A DNA stretch of 64,000 nt from Archegozetes longisetosus. Its lineage: Eukaryota; Arthropoda; Arachnida; Sarcoptiformes; Trhypochthoniidae. The notes under the pieces were generated by a model that saw only the letters and a program-made list of their open reading frames with translations, did no database searches and was not told the DNA's origin. Made by a program: the position numbers and the translations under genes. Every line of letters begins with the position of its first letter. The first letter of the stretch is position 1. Of the stretch, positions 47,511 through 59,063 are shown in pieces. The stretch is taken from NCBI GenBank assembly GCA_018873245.2, contig JAEMBT020000001.1, positions 4,744,001 to 4,808,000 on the forward strand, read 5' to 3'.

Positions 47511-47541
<31 letters not shown>
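47511..47541. repeat. (TG)n microsatellite
   Basis: About fifteen TG units. Confidence 0.95.
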
Positions 47542-47545
<4 letters not shown>

Positions 47546-48711
47546 GAAAGAATTCTCCGTTTGTTACTTCTACCCTAAAAACCGATTTTGCCTGTACTTA
47601 AAGCTGTCACGTTTATTCTTTACGTGAGACAATTTTTTTGGGATCGTTTTTAATCCCCACACACTGGAAATTAAGTGTTGAATCTAAGACTCGACTAAAT
47701 TCCAGTCTGAGGATATTAATTTACAGTACATATGATGCATTGGATTCAGTAACGACTTGTGTGGAGATATAAGGTTTTTCGGATTATTGCACTAAATCAA
47801 TGTTTAGGTCTTAATTTACATTCAGACAAATTTTCATGATATGTTTCAATGAGGAAAATATGATCAAATTGGCAAAGAAGTCGTCTCTAATTCCCATAGA
47901 AAAGCATTACAACTAAGAGTAGTTTTGCACTTATGCGTCATATGAGTGTGTTAACTGCATATTTCAATTATTTATGCAATACTTAGTTAAATGTGAGTCA
48001 AATATTTATAAGCTTTAGAAATAAAACTTTTTTGTTTGCGTTCATTTTTTTTATTTTTAAAATCTTAGAATGTGTGATTTATTGAAAAATATCACTAATT
48101 GTGTTGTAAACAGAAAAACGCCTATAGACTTAATTAATAATGAATTGATGCAAGTCTAAAGAAAATGGGAAGAAACGAACATCACATCCAATCTTATGGC
48201 AGAAAAAAATGAGAAAAATATTAAGAAATTGAGTAAATTATTGAAAATAAATGATTTAAATGTATTTGAAAGTTGTGCTACTTTAAACGTGATTTTCTGA
48301 TTTCTGCGCATAAGGCTATAAGTCGTTACTGCATACAACGCATCATATGCGTGTTAAAGTTTAGTTTAAAAAATAACGCCTTTTACTGCTTGTCTTGATT
48401 CGATGTTCCTGGTACCATGCAGATTGTGTTGGGACGTTTTTTGGAAAAAAATATAATTAAATCAAATGCACAATAGAGTTTTTGTCATAAAAATTTTTAT
48501 TTAAAATTCACAAATACATACATATATTTAACGACACTTTCTTTTAAAGTTTTCGCGATCAGGAGCACAACTTTACTTTGCTACTGCAAAAGAAGGAATA
48601 ATTCTTAGGTTGTTTCAGTCTACTTTATATACACTGGTGTCTAGCATTTTTCCACCGAAAAACCTTCTATAATTTGTTCACCAACAGTCCAAAGTATTCA
48701 CAAACAGTTTT

Positions 48712-48835
48712 GTTACTTTGACCATCCAATGGTCAAAGCATTTAAAGTTTCTATTTGTTTATGTCTATTATTTCTGTTACTTTGACTATCCAATGGTCAA
48801 AGTATCTAGTTTTTATTTGTTTATGTCTATTTGTT
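48712..48835. repeat. Two tandem 62-bp units with an internal hairpin
   Basis: Each unit contains TTTGACCATCCAATGGTCAAA (the second with one change), a near-perfect stem, followed by CTATTTGTTTATGTCTATT-type sequence. Confidence 0.85.
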
Positions 48836-48858
48836 AAACTAAAGGTTATAATTAAATT

Positions 48859-48893
48859 TGTGTGCGTGCGTGCGTGCGTGTATGTGTGTGTGT
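48859..48893. repeat. (TGCG)n/(TG)n microsatellite
   Basis: Mixed TGCG and TG units followed by GTTTG. Confidence 0.9.
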
Positions 48894-49442
48894 TTGTATA
48901 TTTATTTTTATTTTAATTTTATTTTTGTTTTTTTGACGAAGCATAGGTAATATAAAAAAGTAAAGTGATTAAATATCATTAAGTATTACAAGTAGACGGA
49001 TAGTAAATTGAAATGAAATTTTCTCGTTATGTACTTTTTGAAAGATACCATTTGCACTATCGCATACACTAAAAACTTCGTTATTTGCAGTGTAATCTCT
49101 ATTATAGTATAGGTTTTAGATTCTCGTATTCGCCAATTTTTTTATCTTTACCTGCTAAAACATTTACAAGTTGGCGAAATTTTCAATTTTTAGGTATTAT
49201 TAACATTTATTCCAGACTTAGGAAATTTGGGATCAAACAGTTTGAGAATTATTTACGTACACCACATTCGCACGATGGCTTTATTTCCTAGTTTTTATCT
49301 TATTTTTTTCTCTTATTTAATAATTATTTGTTTATTTCATTATGTATTTAATTCATTTCTTAAAATTATTTTTAATAAAAGTTTTACTATAGTTTAGGGA
49401 AAATCCCTGTTTCGATATTTCTCAGTCAGGGTATTAATACTG

Positions 49443-50020
49443 CCTCCTAAACCGGAACCTTACCAAAAATTTTTGGACAATATTGATGAAGAACACAAAG
49501 TGACGGTTTTTACTGATGGCTCAAAATGTGAATCAAGTGTTGGGTCGGTGTTTTTCGTATATAATATTGAAATAGAAGTCAAAATAGGTTTCCACAGAAT
49601 TGGCGTTTTCTATTCTGTATTTCAGGCAGAACTCATTGCCATCAGGGGAGCCATCAAATGGTTGACATCAATACTTATTCTCATAAGTGAAAGTGTATCG
49701 TCACCTCAATTTGTGAAAATTTGTCACACGTTAATAAGTGATAAAAAGTGTTATTTTCTAGTGACTCCATGAGCGTTATACTCACCATAAATCATTTTGA
49801 AAACACACATCCAACTGTCGTCGAAGTTAGGAATCTAATCAAAATTATAGAAAATTACATTAGAATTGATTTCAAATGGACTAAAGGGCACTCAAGAATA
49901 GTTGAGAACGAAAAAGTAGATTAGTCGGCAGAAGAGGCCTCAAACTTATCAATAAGTGTGTCAGTGTACGAGTTGATGGAGCTTCATTTATCAAAAAACA
50001 ATTGAGAACTAAATTTTCGA
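49443..50020 (+). pseudogene. Non-LTR retrotransposon RNase H remnant
   Basis: The frame runs from PPKPEPYQ through VTVFTDGSKCESSVGSVFF, AELIAIRGAIKWL, then after a frame change SDSMSVILTINH and FKWTKGHSRIVENEKVD. These match the RNase H Asp, Glu, Asp and His positions and the KGHxGxxGNEKAD motif of LINE-type elements (I, R1, LOA or Jockey-like groups). Frameshifts and stops show it is dead. No reverse transcriptase is visible upstream. Confidence 0.75.
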
Positions 50021-51059
50021 ATGAGTAGAAGAGTCAGTGGCTTAAAACAGAAAAGGGTTCGCACACAAAACTGTTCTTCCTTCAGTGCATATGAGAATGA
50101 GAATCAAATACTTTGCCAAACTTTACCAGAGCTCAGTTCATCTCTAGTCACAACCACTTCAACTCATATTTAGTGACCATTTGAGTGACCACTGGATGTA
50201 TGAATGCGAAGGTGCTTTTGAATCGCCTCTTCATCTAATCTATAATTGTGATTAACATCTGATAAATAGACAAAATCTCATCAATGAAGTGATACGACTG
50301 TGCCTAAATTGTCCGATAAGACCAAATCTATTAATATAAAGCAAGCATATATTCATAGAATTCAGATCATTTCTAAACTATCTATAATTCTACTCCATTA
50401 CTCTATATTTATGTATATATATCAAGATTATTATTACTTAACCTTAGAAACATTCAATATTTTAAAAAATTTACAATTATCAAAACATAGCTTTAAAAAG
50501 TATAACTATAGCATATATTAATCAAAATGTACCTAAATTTGTAAACTATAAATAAAAACCGTACGTAATATCTGCGTATTACAGGTAGTGATATACAGAC
50601 AAAACCTAATAAAAATACTATGGTTAACTTGATTTGTCAATGCATTTAGAACTTTATAGCAGTTAGGTTACGATTCATTTTCTGGGGACCGTCTTTTTCC
50701 AGGTTTCATTTTCTAGGTTCTTGTCTATTTAGTTGAATAATATTTCAAAATATAATCTTGATTTCATACATTTAGAAAAAGAAGTAAGAAAAAGGGATAA
50801 GTCATTAATGGTTTTAAAACTAATATTTTCTCACAGATCCAATAAACTTACCATTAATTGAAATTTGGTTCTAATAAGAAATTTGAAAGTTTGAAACTTA
50901 AAGAATATTGAACGAATTCATCATAAAAATATAGCATCCGCTCTCTTGAACTCAGATGAATCCATATTTAAAAATCAAGTATTTCATATATTTATTCAAC
51001 GAACTTAGCAGTTATACTATCATTAAGATTAATAAGACGAAAGACATATGAACTAAATG
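50021..51059. other. Intergenic, no confident gene
   Basis: AT-rich; the first 250 bp may be the decayed tail of the LINE remnant. The frame at 50,300-50,521 is probably chance. Confidence 0.5.
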
Positions 51060-51346
51060 TTAAATATTTTCAGAACAAGGACTATAATATATAAATCAAT
51101 GGATAGAAAACAGTTCAAAGGAAATAGTTTATTCTTTAAATAAGAATGTGAGAAATATTTTCAAGAACTCCAATATTTTCTAAGAATCACAAAGATTTCA
51201 TTTCATACAAGTTTGCTTGACTTCGCCTTATATGTCAAGAGTTAATTTTTTGACATTTTATTGTTTAGTCCTCTCCAAGTATAATTACATGTACATGGAA
51301 ATCAGGTAAACCGGTATTTAAAACTATGCTCAGTCTCACATAACAT

Positions 51347-51841
51347 TAGGGTGACCACCTCTGACTTGCTTCATGACGGGACAAAAATATCAGGGTGGAC
51401 CCTTAAATTTTAGAAAGAAATGCCGCTTTCATTAGTCATTACAAATATTTAGATTTCAAACAATACATTTTAATATTAAAACATTGAAGATTATTAGTCA
51501 TGGTTGATTTTAAAGGTATATTCTTTGTTAGAAATGGCATCTTTCAAAAATTCAAAAGTAAGAAATACTGGTTTATATCAGTTATCAGTCAAGGTAGAAA
51601 AGATTAATTCTATAACTTTTGGTTTTAAATCACGGGTGTTCAAAACGTTAAACCGAGTTTCTTGATACCTTATTATTTATAAAATAAATTCAATGTTTGA
51701 ATTTCTAAGAAATATTTTTCTAAATACATTTTCAAAATGAAAGTGGGAAAACGGAACAACTAATTGTCCCGTAGAGAGTGTTTTGGTCTGACGAGATTTC
51801 TGTCTTTTATCTTTAAAAAGACGGGACGAGTGGTCACCCTA
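51347..51841 (-). mobile_element. hAT MITE, reverse copy of the 59,784-60,294 family
   Basis: The ends are TAGGGTGACCACCTCTG and, inverted, TAGGGTGACCACTCGTCC. It is the same family as 59,784-60,294 but in opposite orientation. The flanks CATAACAT and CATACAGT only partly agree, because a Tc1-like element begins five bases after the MITE end, probably within the original target duplication. Confidence 0.8.
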
Positions 51842-51845
51842 CATA

Positions 51846-53195
51846 CAGTAATAGACAAAAGTTTGGAACATCAAGTTTTATTCTGTTACATTTAATTTAT
51901 TTCGATGAAATTTAGGAGTAATCATAATTTATCTTTAGACTATGGACTACAAACTTTATTCAAAGTTTTAAAAAAAATCAGTAAGAGGTTTGTGATAAAT
52001 CTGGTGACTTTAAAATATTGAGTTAGCCATAAGTATAGAACATTATTCATTTTTTGTTATAACTTTTAACCCATTCATGTGATCGTAATTACTTTTGCTC
52101 CTAATAACACTAATCTCACAATTCAAATGTTTTGTTGTTATTGTCAATTTCATGACAAGACTACATAATGCCTAGAAATTCAGAATTCACAGAAAAAGAA
52201 GTGATCAAAGTTTGGTCACCGTTGGATGAAGGAAAGAGACGTCAACAAATAGTCGACCAAATAGGAAGGTCACGATCAGGTGTGAATAAATTAAATAAAA
52301 AAAGAAAATTCTCGGGAGAAGAAGAAATTAGGACGACCAAATATTTTAAGTCCAAAGGATTAGAGATTTATTTTGAGTTTAGCCTCAACTCAAACTATGT
52401 CCGCCGGTCAAATAAAAGTGAAATTAAGCTCATCAGCGTCCACGAAAACGATTTCTCGGCGGAATAGTGAAAGTCCACATTTCGAGTATTCAAAAATAAA
52501 GAAAGAGCATAAGGATGCTCGTTTGCGTTGGGCCAGAAAACACATGACTTGGGACAGGGAATGGAATCAGGTCTTGTTCAGTGATGAAAAAAATTCAATC
52601 TTGATGGACCTGATGGTTGGCGATACTATTAGCACGATTTAAGCAAGAAGCCATGTACTTTTTTCAGTCGAGCCCAAGGCAGTGGCTCTGTTATGGTTTG
52701 GGCTGGATATGGCTCTCGCGGAAAAACTGAAATTGTATTTTGTATTGGTGCCCGAAATTCTACTAAGTACTAGGAAATTTCAGTGAATTTGGTTACATAT
52801 GAACCCCTTATTGGTGGACCTAACTGGTTATTCCAGAAAGATAACGCGTCTAGTCACTCTTCCAAGTCCATCAAAGAGTGGCGCTAGAATAATGGGATTA
52901 AGGCCATGGATTGGCCATCACGGAGTCCATGCCTTAACCCCATTAAAACCTCTGGGGCATCTTGGCCAGAAGTGTTTACCGAGATGGACGCCAATTTTCA
53001 TTTATTGAAAAATTGAAAGCCCAAATTTCAAAATGTTGGGAAGAAATTGATCCCGAAATTTTGAAAAAGTTGGTGGAATCCATGAAGAGTCGCATATTTG
53101 AAGTTATTGGAAAAAATGGATCATCAATCAACTACTAAAACTCATCTTATCATAAAAAGTTCAATTAGGTTCTATACTTTTGGCTAAACTACTTT
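51846..53195 (+). pseudogene. Tc1-like transposon with broken transposase
   Basis: The left end is CAGTAATAGACAAAAGTTTGGAAC after TA; the right end near 53,195 is its imperfect inverted partner. The coding pieces in order are an HTH-like start (MPRNSEFTEKEVIKVW, RQQIVDQIGRS; 52,168), ARLRWARKHMTWDREWNQVLFSDEK (52,510-52,590, first catalytic Asp), SGSVMVWAGYGSRGK, LFQKDNASSHSSKSIKEW (second Asp), and DWPSRSPCLNPIENLWGILA (Glu). Three or more frame changes separate them. It splits the 3' end of gene B2. Confidence 0.85.
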
Positions 53196-55129
53196 TTATA
53201 TTTTGTAATTATTGCGCAAAATGGTTAATTGATATGAGAAAGAATAAGTTTAAATTGTAGAGGGCACAAGCCTAAATCGATTAGTTTTTTAAGTTTATAT
53301 ATCATTATACCTAAACTAGAAATAACAGAAGAAAATGTGATGTTCTAAACTATTGTCCATTATTGTAACATAGGTTTCAACTCTATATAATCAGTTTTAT
53401 TTTCCACACAATTACTTTGAGACAGAATCTCTAAATAATCTTTGTTTTATACCACATCCACATATTGTTCAGGTGTTTCGTACTAATTGCATTCAATTGT
53501 GTCGTACTCCTCTAAATAATTGCTATTCAGTTTATTGTCATTAACTATTGTTTGAGTAATTTTTCTTTCTTGTCTTCTGAAATGATAGATGAAGAATAAT
53601 GCAATCACAACAAGTATCGAAATTATGATTATCAGATTAAAAACGTTCAATATCTCATCTTTAATTTCAATTGAATCGAATGTTCCAATCTTTGGTAGAG
53701 AATAATAAACAAAATTAAATATTTTTTTGTAATATACAATTATCGCACTTATTATTGAACAATACATAATAAAGAATCTTTTTCGGTTAAAATGAGTTTA
53801 ATTATAGCAATACAACTCATTTTAAAACATTCAGAAGTATTAGTGAATCAAATGAAAATCAGTAGTGATTTAGATTTTGATTTACTAAATCCTCACGTAA
53901 TGTTTCACAGTTTTGTTAAATAGATTTTTTAGTTCAATATTGTTTTATGTTACTTACAGATTCAATGCAATTATCAGTTTGTTTAAATGTTGGACAAACA
54001 CATCGATAATGTGTTACATTTATGGGTAAACAAAGATGAGAACAATTTGAATTAAGACATCTGTTATCAGAATCTGGTTGTCGACTTTGATGAATAATAC
54101 GAAAATCTGGTCTGACTCTTAAATTTCTATCAACAATATGAAAAGATTCTGATATATTACCATCATTCAGATCAATTCTACAAATAGTCTTCTGAGTTGT
54201 ATTGAATTCATTACAACAATAATAGATATAATTATTAAACAGTTCGAAGCCATACATATTGTTATCTCAAATCATATTCACTGATTTAGAAATAATTTTA
54301 AAGTGATTGCCATTAAAATCCATTGAACTCAAACTATTGTACTGATAGTCAAACCAGAATAATCTTCTGAGTACAAAATTTATAGAAAGTTCGTGAACTA
54401 ATCCAAGATCGCGAAATCTCAAAAGTTTTTCATCACTTCCATCTTGATTAGCTCTCATTATTCTTGAATTTCCATGACTATACGTCCGATTGAAAATAAC
54501 AGAATATCAACGATTCATTTGGGTGCACATTGAAGCTACTAATCTGTCGTTCAGTTTCTAAAACCTTAACCAGTATATCCATGTGTTTGATATTCGATAC
54601 AAAAACTGCATAATCATAAACATGATATATCAAGTTATGAATCCAATCAAAAGTTAAGTAATGAATTATTTCAGTTTTATCTAACTGTGCGGTAGTATTA
54701 ATAAATGAATCATGACTGTCATTCAATGGGGTGACATAAATAGCATAATCTCGACCTATCATTGTCGACCATATTATGAAATTTCCTTTTAGACTATAGT
54801 TGTAGTATAAAATTTTACTATTATTTCACATAACTTCTGAACCATTGACAAGTCGAGAATCTGAAATTTTATCAGTTATGAAATTTGTGAACTTATGTGT
54901 AAATAATCCTGATTTGCTGTTCTGTTGACCATAACTCGCGGAATATAAAGCTAATGCTTCTGTGTTTTTCTGGTTCTATAATATCATGGAAATTAATTTT
55001 TCCTATTAAATGGTTCTGCAATATATTATGTCTATGTAGTATGAATACTTACATATCCATCAATACAACAGATAATAGTAAACATAGAAATTAATTTTAT
55101 TGTATCTAATAACTCATACATCATTATAA

Positions 55130-56665
55130 TTTTGAGATTAGGCCCAAAATATTTTCAAAAAATCTTTATGGTTCACTGAGTAAAACTAGAATTACAAGTG
55201 GAAAATTTCTTCATTCAAATGTATGCAATTTTCGTTAAGTACTTTTGGATTACATCCTCTCTAATTTCGTGATATTGCTTGAAACTCTGCATGAAATTAA
55301 AGCTAATTTAATCTTGTTTATACTACAGATTCATGGAAAAGTTCTGGTTCAAGTTTAGTTTTAAGACCTCGAACCGGGTAATCGCAACGAAGTGCTACCA
55401 TGTAACGAGAGCTATATATTAAAGCGCTATTTTAAGGAAACGTCACTAATTATCGAGGTTGGAACTAAGGAAATGAATTTCCAGCTCTTGATATATTATT
55501 TTTAGTAGTGATTTATTTAACATATTGTCTGTTTCGACATGATCCTTTAATTTCTCTGCAAATGATGATTGAATGAGAGTTTATTTTTAAAAAACTTTTC
55601 ATGCAGTCAATAAATATAGCGTTATAATTAGATTCATTAAAGATTGAAGAAAAAATTACTCAGATCTCATTATTATTCATAATATATGACGTTGGGCCTT
55701 TTCTAGATGTGTTAAAATTAATATAAAATTAAATTTTCAAAAAATAATTTTATTTGTAAAAATAACAATACTTACTATTTTTTCGAAAATGTATAATGAC
55801 TGAGGAGAATAAATAAAAATTCATACTTCATCAACAATAAAATTCACACTTTTAAGATAGATATCTTTTGAATTTACAAATATTGTGTAAGATAATAAAA
55901 TATTAAATAAGATTAATCTAATAATTATTATGATTACTTTGAGAGAAAGGATGAATATTTTCCATCTGATATGTAAGATCTATTTATTTTCAGCCTAGTT
56001 ATTAGAAATTACGCTAAAGTTGCAGGCTGTTGATATACGAAACATTTATAAAGAATCAAACATGACCAAGGTCTAGTGATCGAACGAGAAACTAATTTCA
56101 GCATTCTTCAAAATTTGGGTAGATGTAAACTACTTTTCCTGAGTCATGGCGTTTTCAATACATGTGAGTCAATTCAAAATAACGTATTTGAGATTAGAAT
56201 AATAACCTCACACTTACCACTAGATTTTTTATGAAAACAACATTGAATATGTCACATGTTACACACATTTCGCACATTAGACATTATTAATTATTGAGTG
56301 ACACATATTTTAATCTCTTATCGATCATACTTTTTGTTGATTTCAGTCTTAAATATCTGTTTTGCTCTACATACACATATTATTCAGGTATTTCGTGATC
56401 TTTGTATTCTGTTGTCTTGTAATTCTCAAGACAATGATATTCAATTCATTAATCATTAGCTTAATTAAATCTTGGATAAAATATCCAAAAATCTAATTCT
56501 TTCGCTATTGTCGTTGCAGTTACTCCGTCTCTCACCGCTTTATGTGTCCTGTATATTCAGCCTGACCACATCTCTTTCGCCAATTCCTTGATCTTTTCAA
56601 TAAAAACTGAATAATTACCTGGACATTCCGGAACATCAAATTTATTGCCATTTTTCAAGTAAACG
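55130..56665. other. Intergenic; traces of gene family and hAT sequence
   Basis: Around 55,600-55,690 (minus) a weak match to the start of gene A exon 2 is visible (SNYNAIFIDC-like). Around 56,440-56,640 decayed sequence follows the hAT remnant. No intact coding region. Confidence 0.4.
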
Positions 56666-57309
56666 TTACTTTCTATCATATTTAGTATCATTTTTAGAGG
56701 CCTTGATTAGATTTTCGTAATTTAGTACAAAATTTTTAAATTCACAGCAATTCATTGAAAAATTAACTTTTGTGCATATTTCAGCTTTAATTGTGTCCAC
56801 ATTTATTCGACTTCGGTCATCTTTCCAAACCTTTTTCATTGTGCTGAACACGCTTTCTAAGAAATCATTCGCTATTGGGATTGCGTAAACAGTTTCAACA
56901 AATTTTGTTAAATTTGGTAAATCTAGAGTTGACAATATTTTGCACCACTTATTAAGAGAATTCAGAGCTTTATCTTCAGAATTAAACATCATTAAAAATT
57001 GATTGAATAAACTGATTTCATTGAACATCTTGTCGCGATTCACTTTCATATTCAATACATCCAAGATTTGATTGATATTTTCATAATCAAGTTTTTCGTC
57101 CAAATTAAGGACTTTAAAATGTTTGAAATAGACGATTCAAAATTAAAATGCTTTTCTAAATAATCCAGAGCCCTGTCATAGCATTCCAATGCTTCACATT
57201 CAAAAGTCTCACGTTCAGAAACGGATATACTCTTGGGGTAATCATTAATATTAGAGCCAAAACACTTATGTTTACGTCTATTTGTCAAGTGTATTTTCAA
57301 CTTCATCAT
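56666..57309 (-). pseudogene. hAT transposase C-terminal region, best copy
   Basis: Two overlapping frames (57,309-57,052 and 57,103-56,666) join by one frameshift near 57,110. The second contains FVETVYAIPIANDFLESVFS, then MKKVWKDDRSRINVDTIKAE and CCEFKNFV. The PxxNxxxExxFS core and following KAE block are typical of the hAT dimerisation domain. No zinc-finger or catalytic upstream region and no termini are visible. It is the reference for the poorer copies at 22,803 and 35,023. Confidence 0.75.
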
Positions 57310-59063
57310 TATGTCAAATATACAGTATATTCTACTTTAGCTAAAAATTAGAGTAATTACAATATATTCAAAGAGTTATAGAAAATTTTTATAAAATTAA
57401 TAATTAAAAATTTTAAAATATGTAAATTATTTTGATCTCTATAATACTAATGTATTAAGAGATTGGAGTAATTTAATTTATAAGTTTATCATGACTTTTC
57501 TATCTATAATTATGTTGATTACTTGAAAAGAAATTCATACAAATATCTTATGTTAATGTCTGTAATCAAAATTGTGTTGAATTAGTAAATTCATTTCATA
57601 TGATAAATATTTGCAATGAATGGACACTAATTATTAACTTGTATGAATATATCTCTATTCTTAAAAGTATTTTCTTCAACTCAACACCTCACTGACTTTT
57701 CATTCAAGTTAGCGATTAGTGTAGAAATAAAAAGTTTATGAGTTTACTTTAACAGGACAAAACATTAAAAATAGTCGAACGCATGATAGACCGGGTCTGT
57801 ACAAAGGTACTGTGATATGCGCACATAGTACTAGACGCATTACACTAACATAACTTTACTAAACTCAACGAAGCAAAGAGGTGCTGGCATAGAGACACTT
57901 AGAATATTTTCAAATTCTTGACATTTAAGTTGCATATTGTACTCGTTTTATGCACGATTCTATGGAGATGTTATGAGCGAAACAATAAGAGCATTTACTT
58001 ACTCTGATACCTAACGATTATCACTATCAAATTCACCATTTACATCTTAATTTAAAAACAAGTTCATATATTCAGTTATAATTATGTAGTTCATTGATAA
58101 CTTTGTATTAATGTCGTTTATTATGCTCAATATATTTATTATTCAAAGTCTTGATGCATACACTGATTAATAAGTGTTGTTTATATAATTAGCTTTGATC
58201 AATCTATACTTTTCAACCACCGTGATGTATATTAATGAGTGAAAAAATATCTTATTTCTTAGAATCTTAGAAATCATCTAGAATTAAATAAAATTTCGCA
58301 CTAAAAAATTTATAAGTTTGTGTACGAAACTAAGTTATATTAGTTTATTTAATATTTAAATAGAATGCAATAAGTGCATATTTGATTTAAAATACATTTT
58401 CTGGGTGCAATATTTGTTAGAAATTTTTCAACAGAAGATTTCTACCTAACTCTAACGCTACGACCGAAATCACTCTAAATATTTAAAGCTTTTACTAACA
58501 ATGTGTAATTGAAATAATCCAAGGGATTTTGGAACATTTCTTTATATAAGATTTCACAGTGCTATGTCAAGTCTAGCGGATTTACAAACTATTTCCTAAC
58601 AAAAGCTCTACACTTACACTGCTGTTGCTCAGCAGCTTCTAAATGTAATTTTAATCAATGCTTTCCACGTTCTATTTTAACTATGAAGTAATTACTGGTT
58701 ATTACTTGATGAGTTCGTGGAATTCTAGTCATTACTTCTTATGTATTGCGCAACATAAGAGCACAGAGTTAACATGAAGCATTGAGATGTTTGAATGACT
58801 TTCACTTGTCACTTGTTAAAAGTCGGATCACAGATAGAGGCGATGCAAGATTAAAAATAATTGAATAACAGCTATAAGTCATAATAAAACCAATTTCCTC
58901 GAATTAAGTTAACACGTGATCGAAACAAATACACTACATTTGGTTAGTTTTGTAAAGAAATATTGAATTGAAAAAATTAAACCAACACTTCAGTAAGAGA
59001 TCAAGTTCTACTTCGATAATAATAAATATTTGTGTGAAAAATTTCGAACTTATTCTAGTAATA
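57310..59063. other. Intergenic upstream of gene B3
   Basis: AT-rich, no recognisable gene; it should hold the promoter of B3. I see no convincing core promoter. Confidence 0.5.

Larger units (their letters stand above)
46756..49440. other. Intergenic with microsatellites, no confident gene
   Basis: No splice-bounded exon is seen. The frames at 46,790-47,038, 48,156-48,338 and 49,085-49,291 show no recognisable motif. GT-rich microsatellites and a tandem hairpin repeat are listed separately. Confidence 0.5.
51060..55124 (-). pseudogene. YWTD/EGF gene B2, frameshifted and split by transposons
   Basis: Exon 1 (55,053-55,124) encodes MMYELL, a signal peptide, and ends at GTAAGT. Exon 2 (53,958-54,969) is 1,012 bp against 1,026 in B3, with a stop near the start (about 54,827), a frameshift near 54,490 and another near 54,265. 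The EGF module (RCLNSNCSHLCLPINV) survives. Exon 3 (53,483-53,690) keeps an intact membrane helix (LIIIISILVVIALFFIYHF) and EEYDTIE, but stops early. The rest of the tail (YLEILS-like) is visible at about 53,440-53,400 behind stops. The 3' UTR continues only at about 51,230-51,060, after a 2.1-kb interruption containing a hAT MITE and a Tc1-like element. Intron 1 is just 83 bp. Confidence 0.85.
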
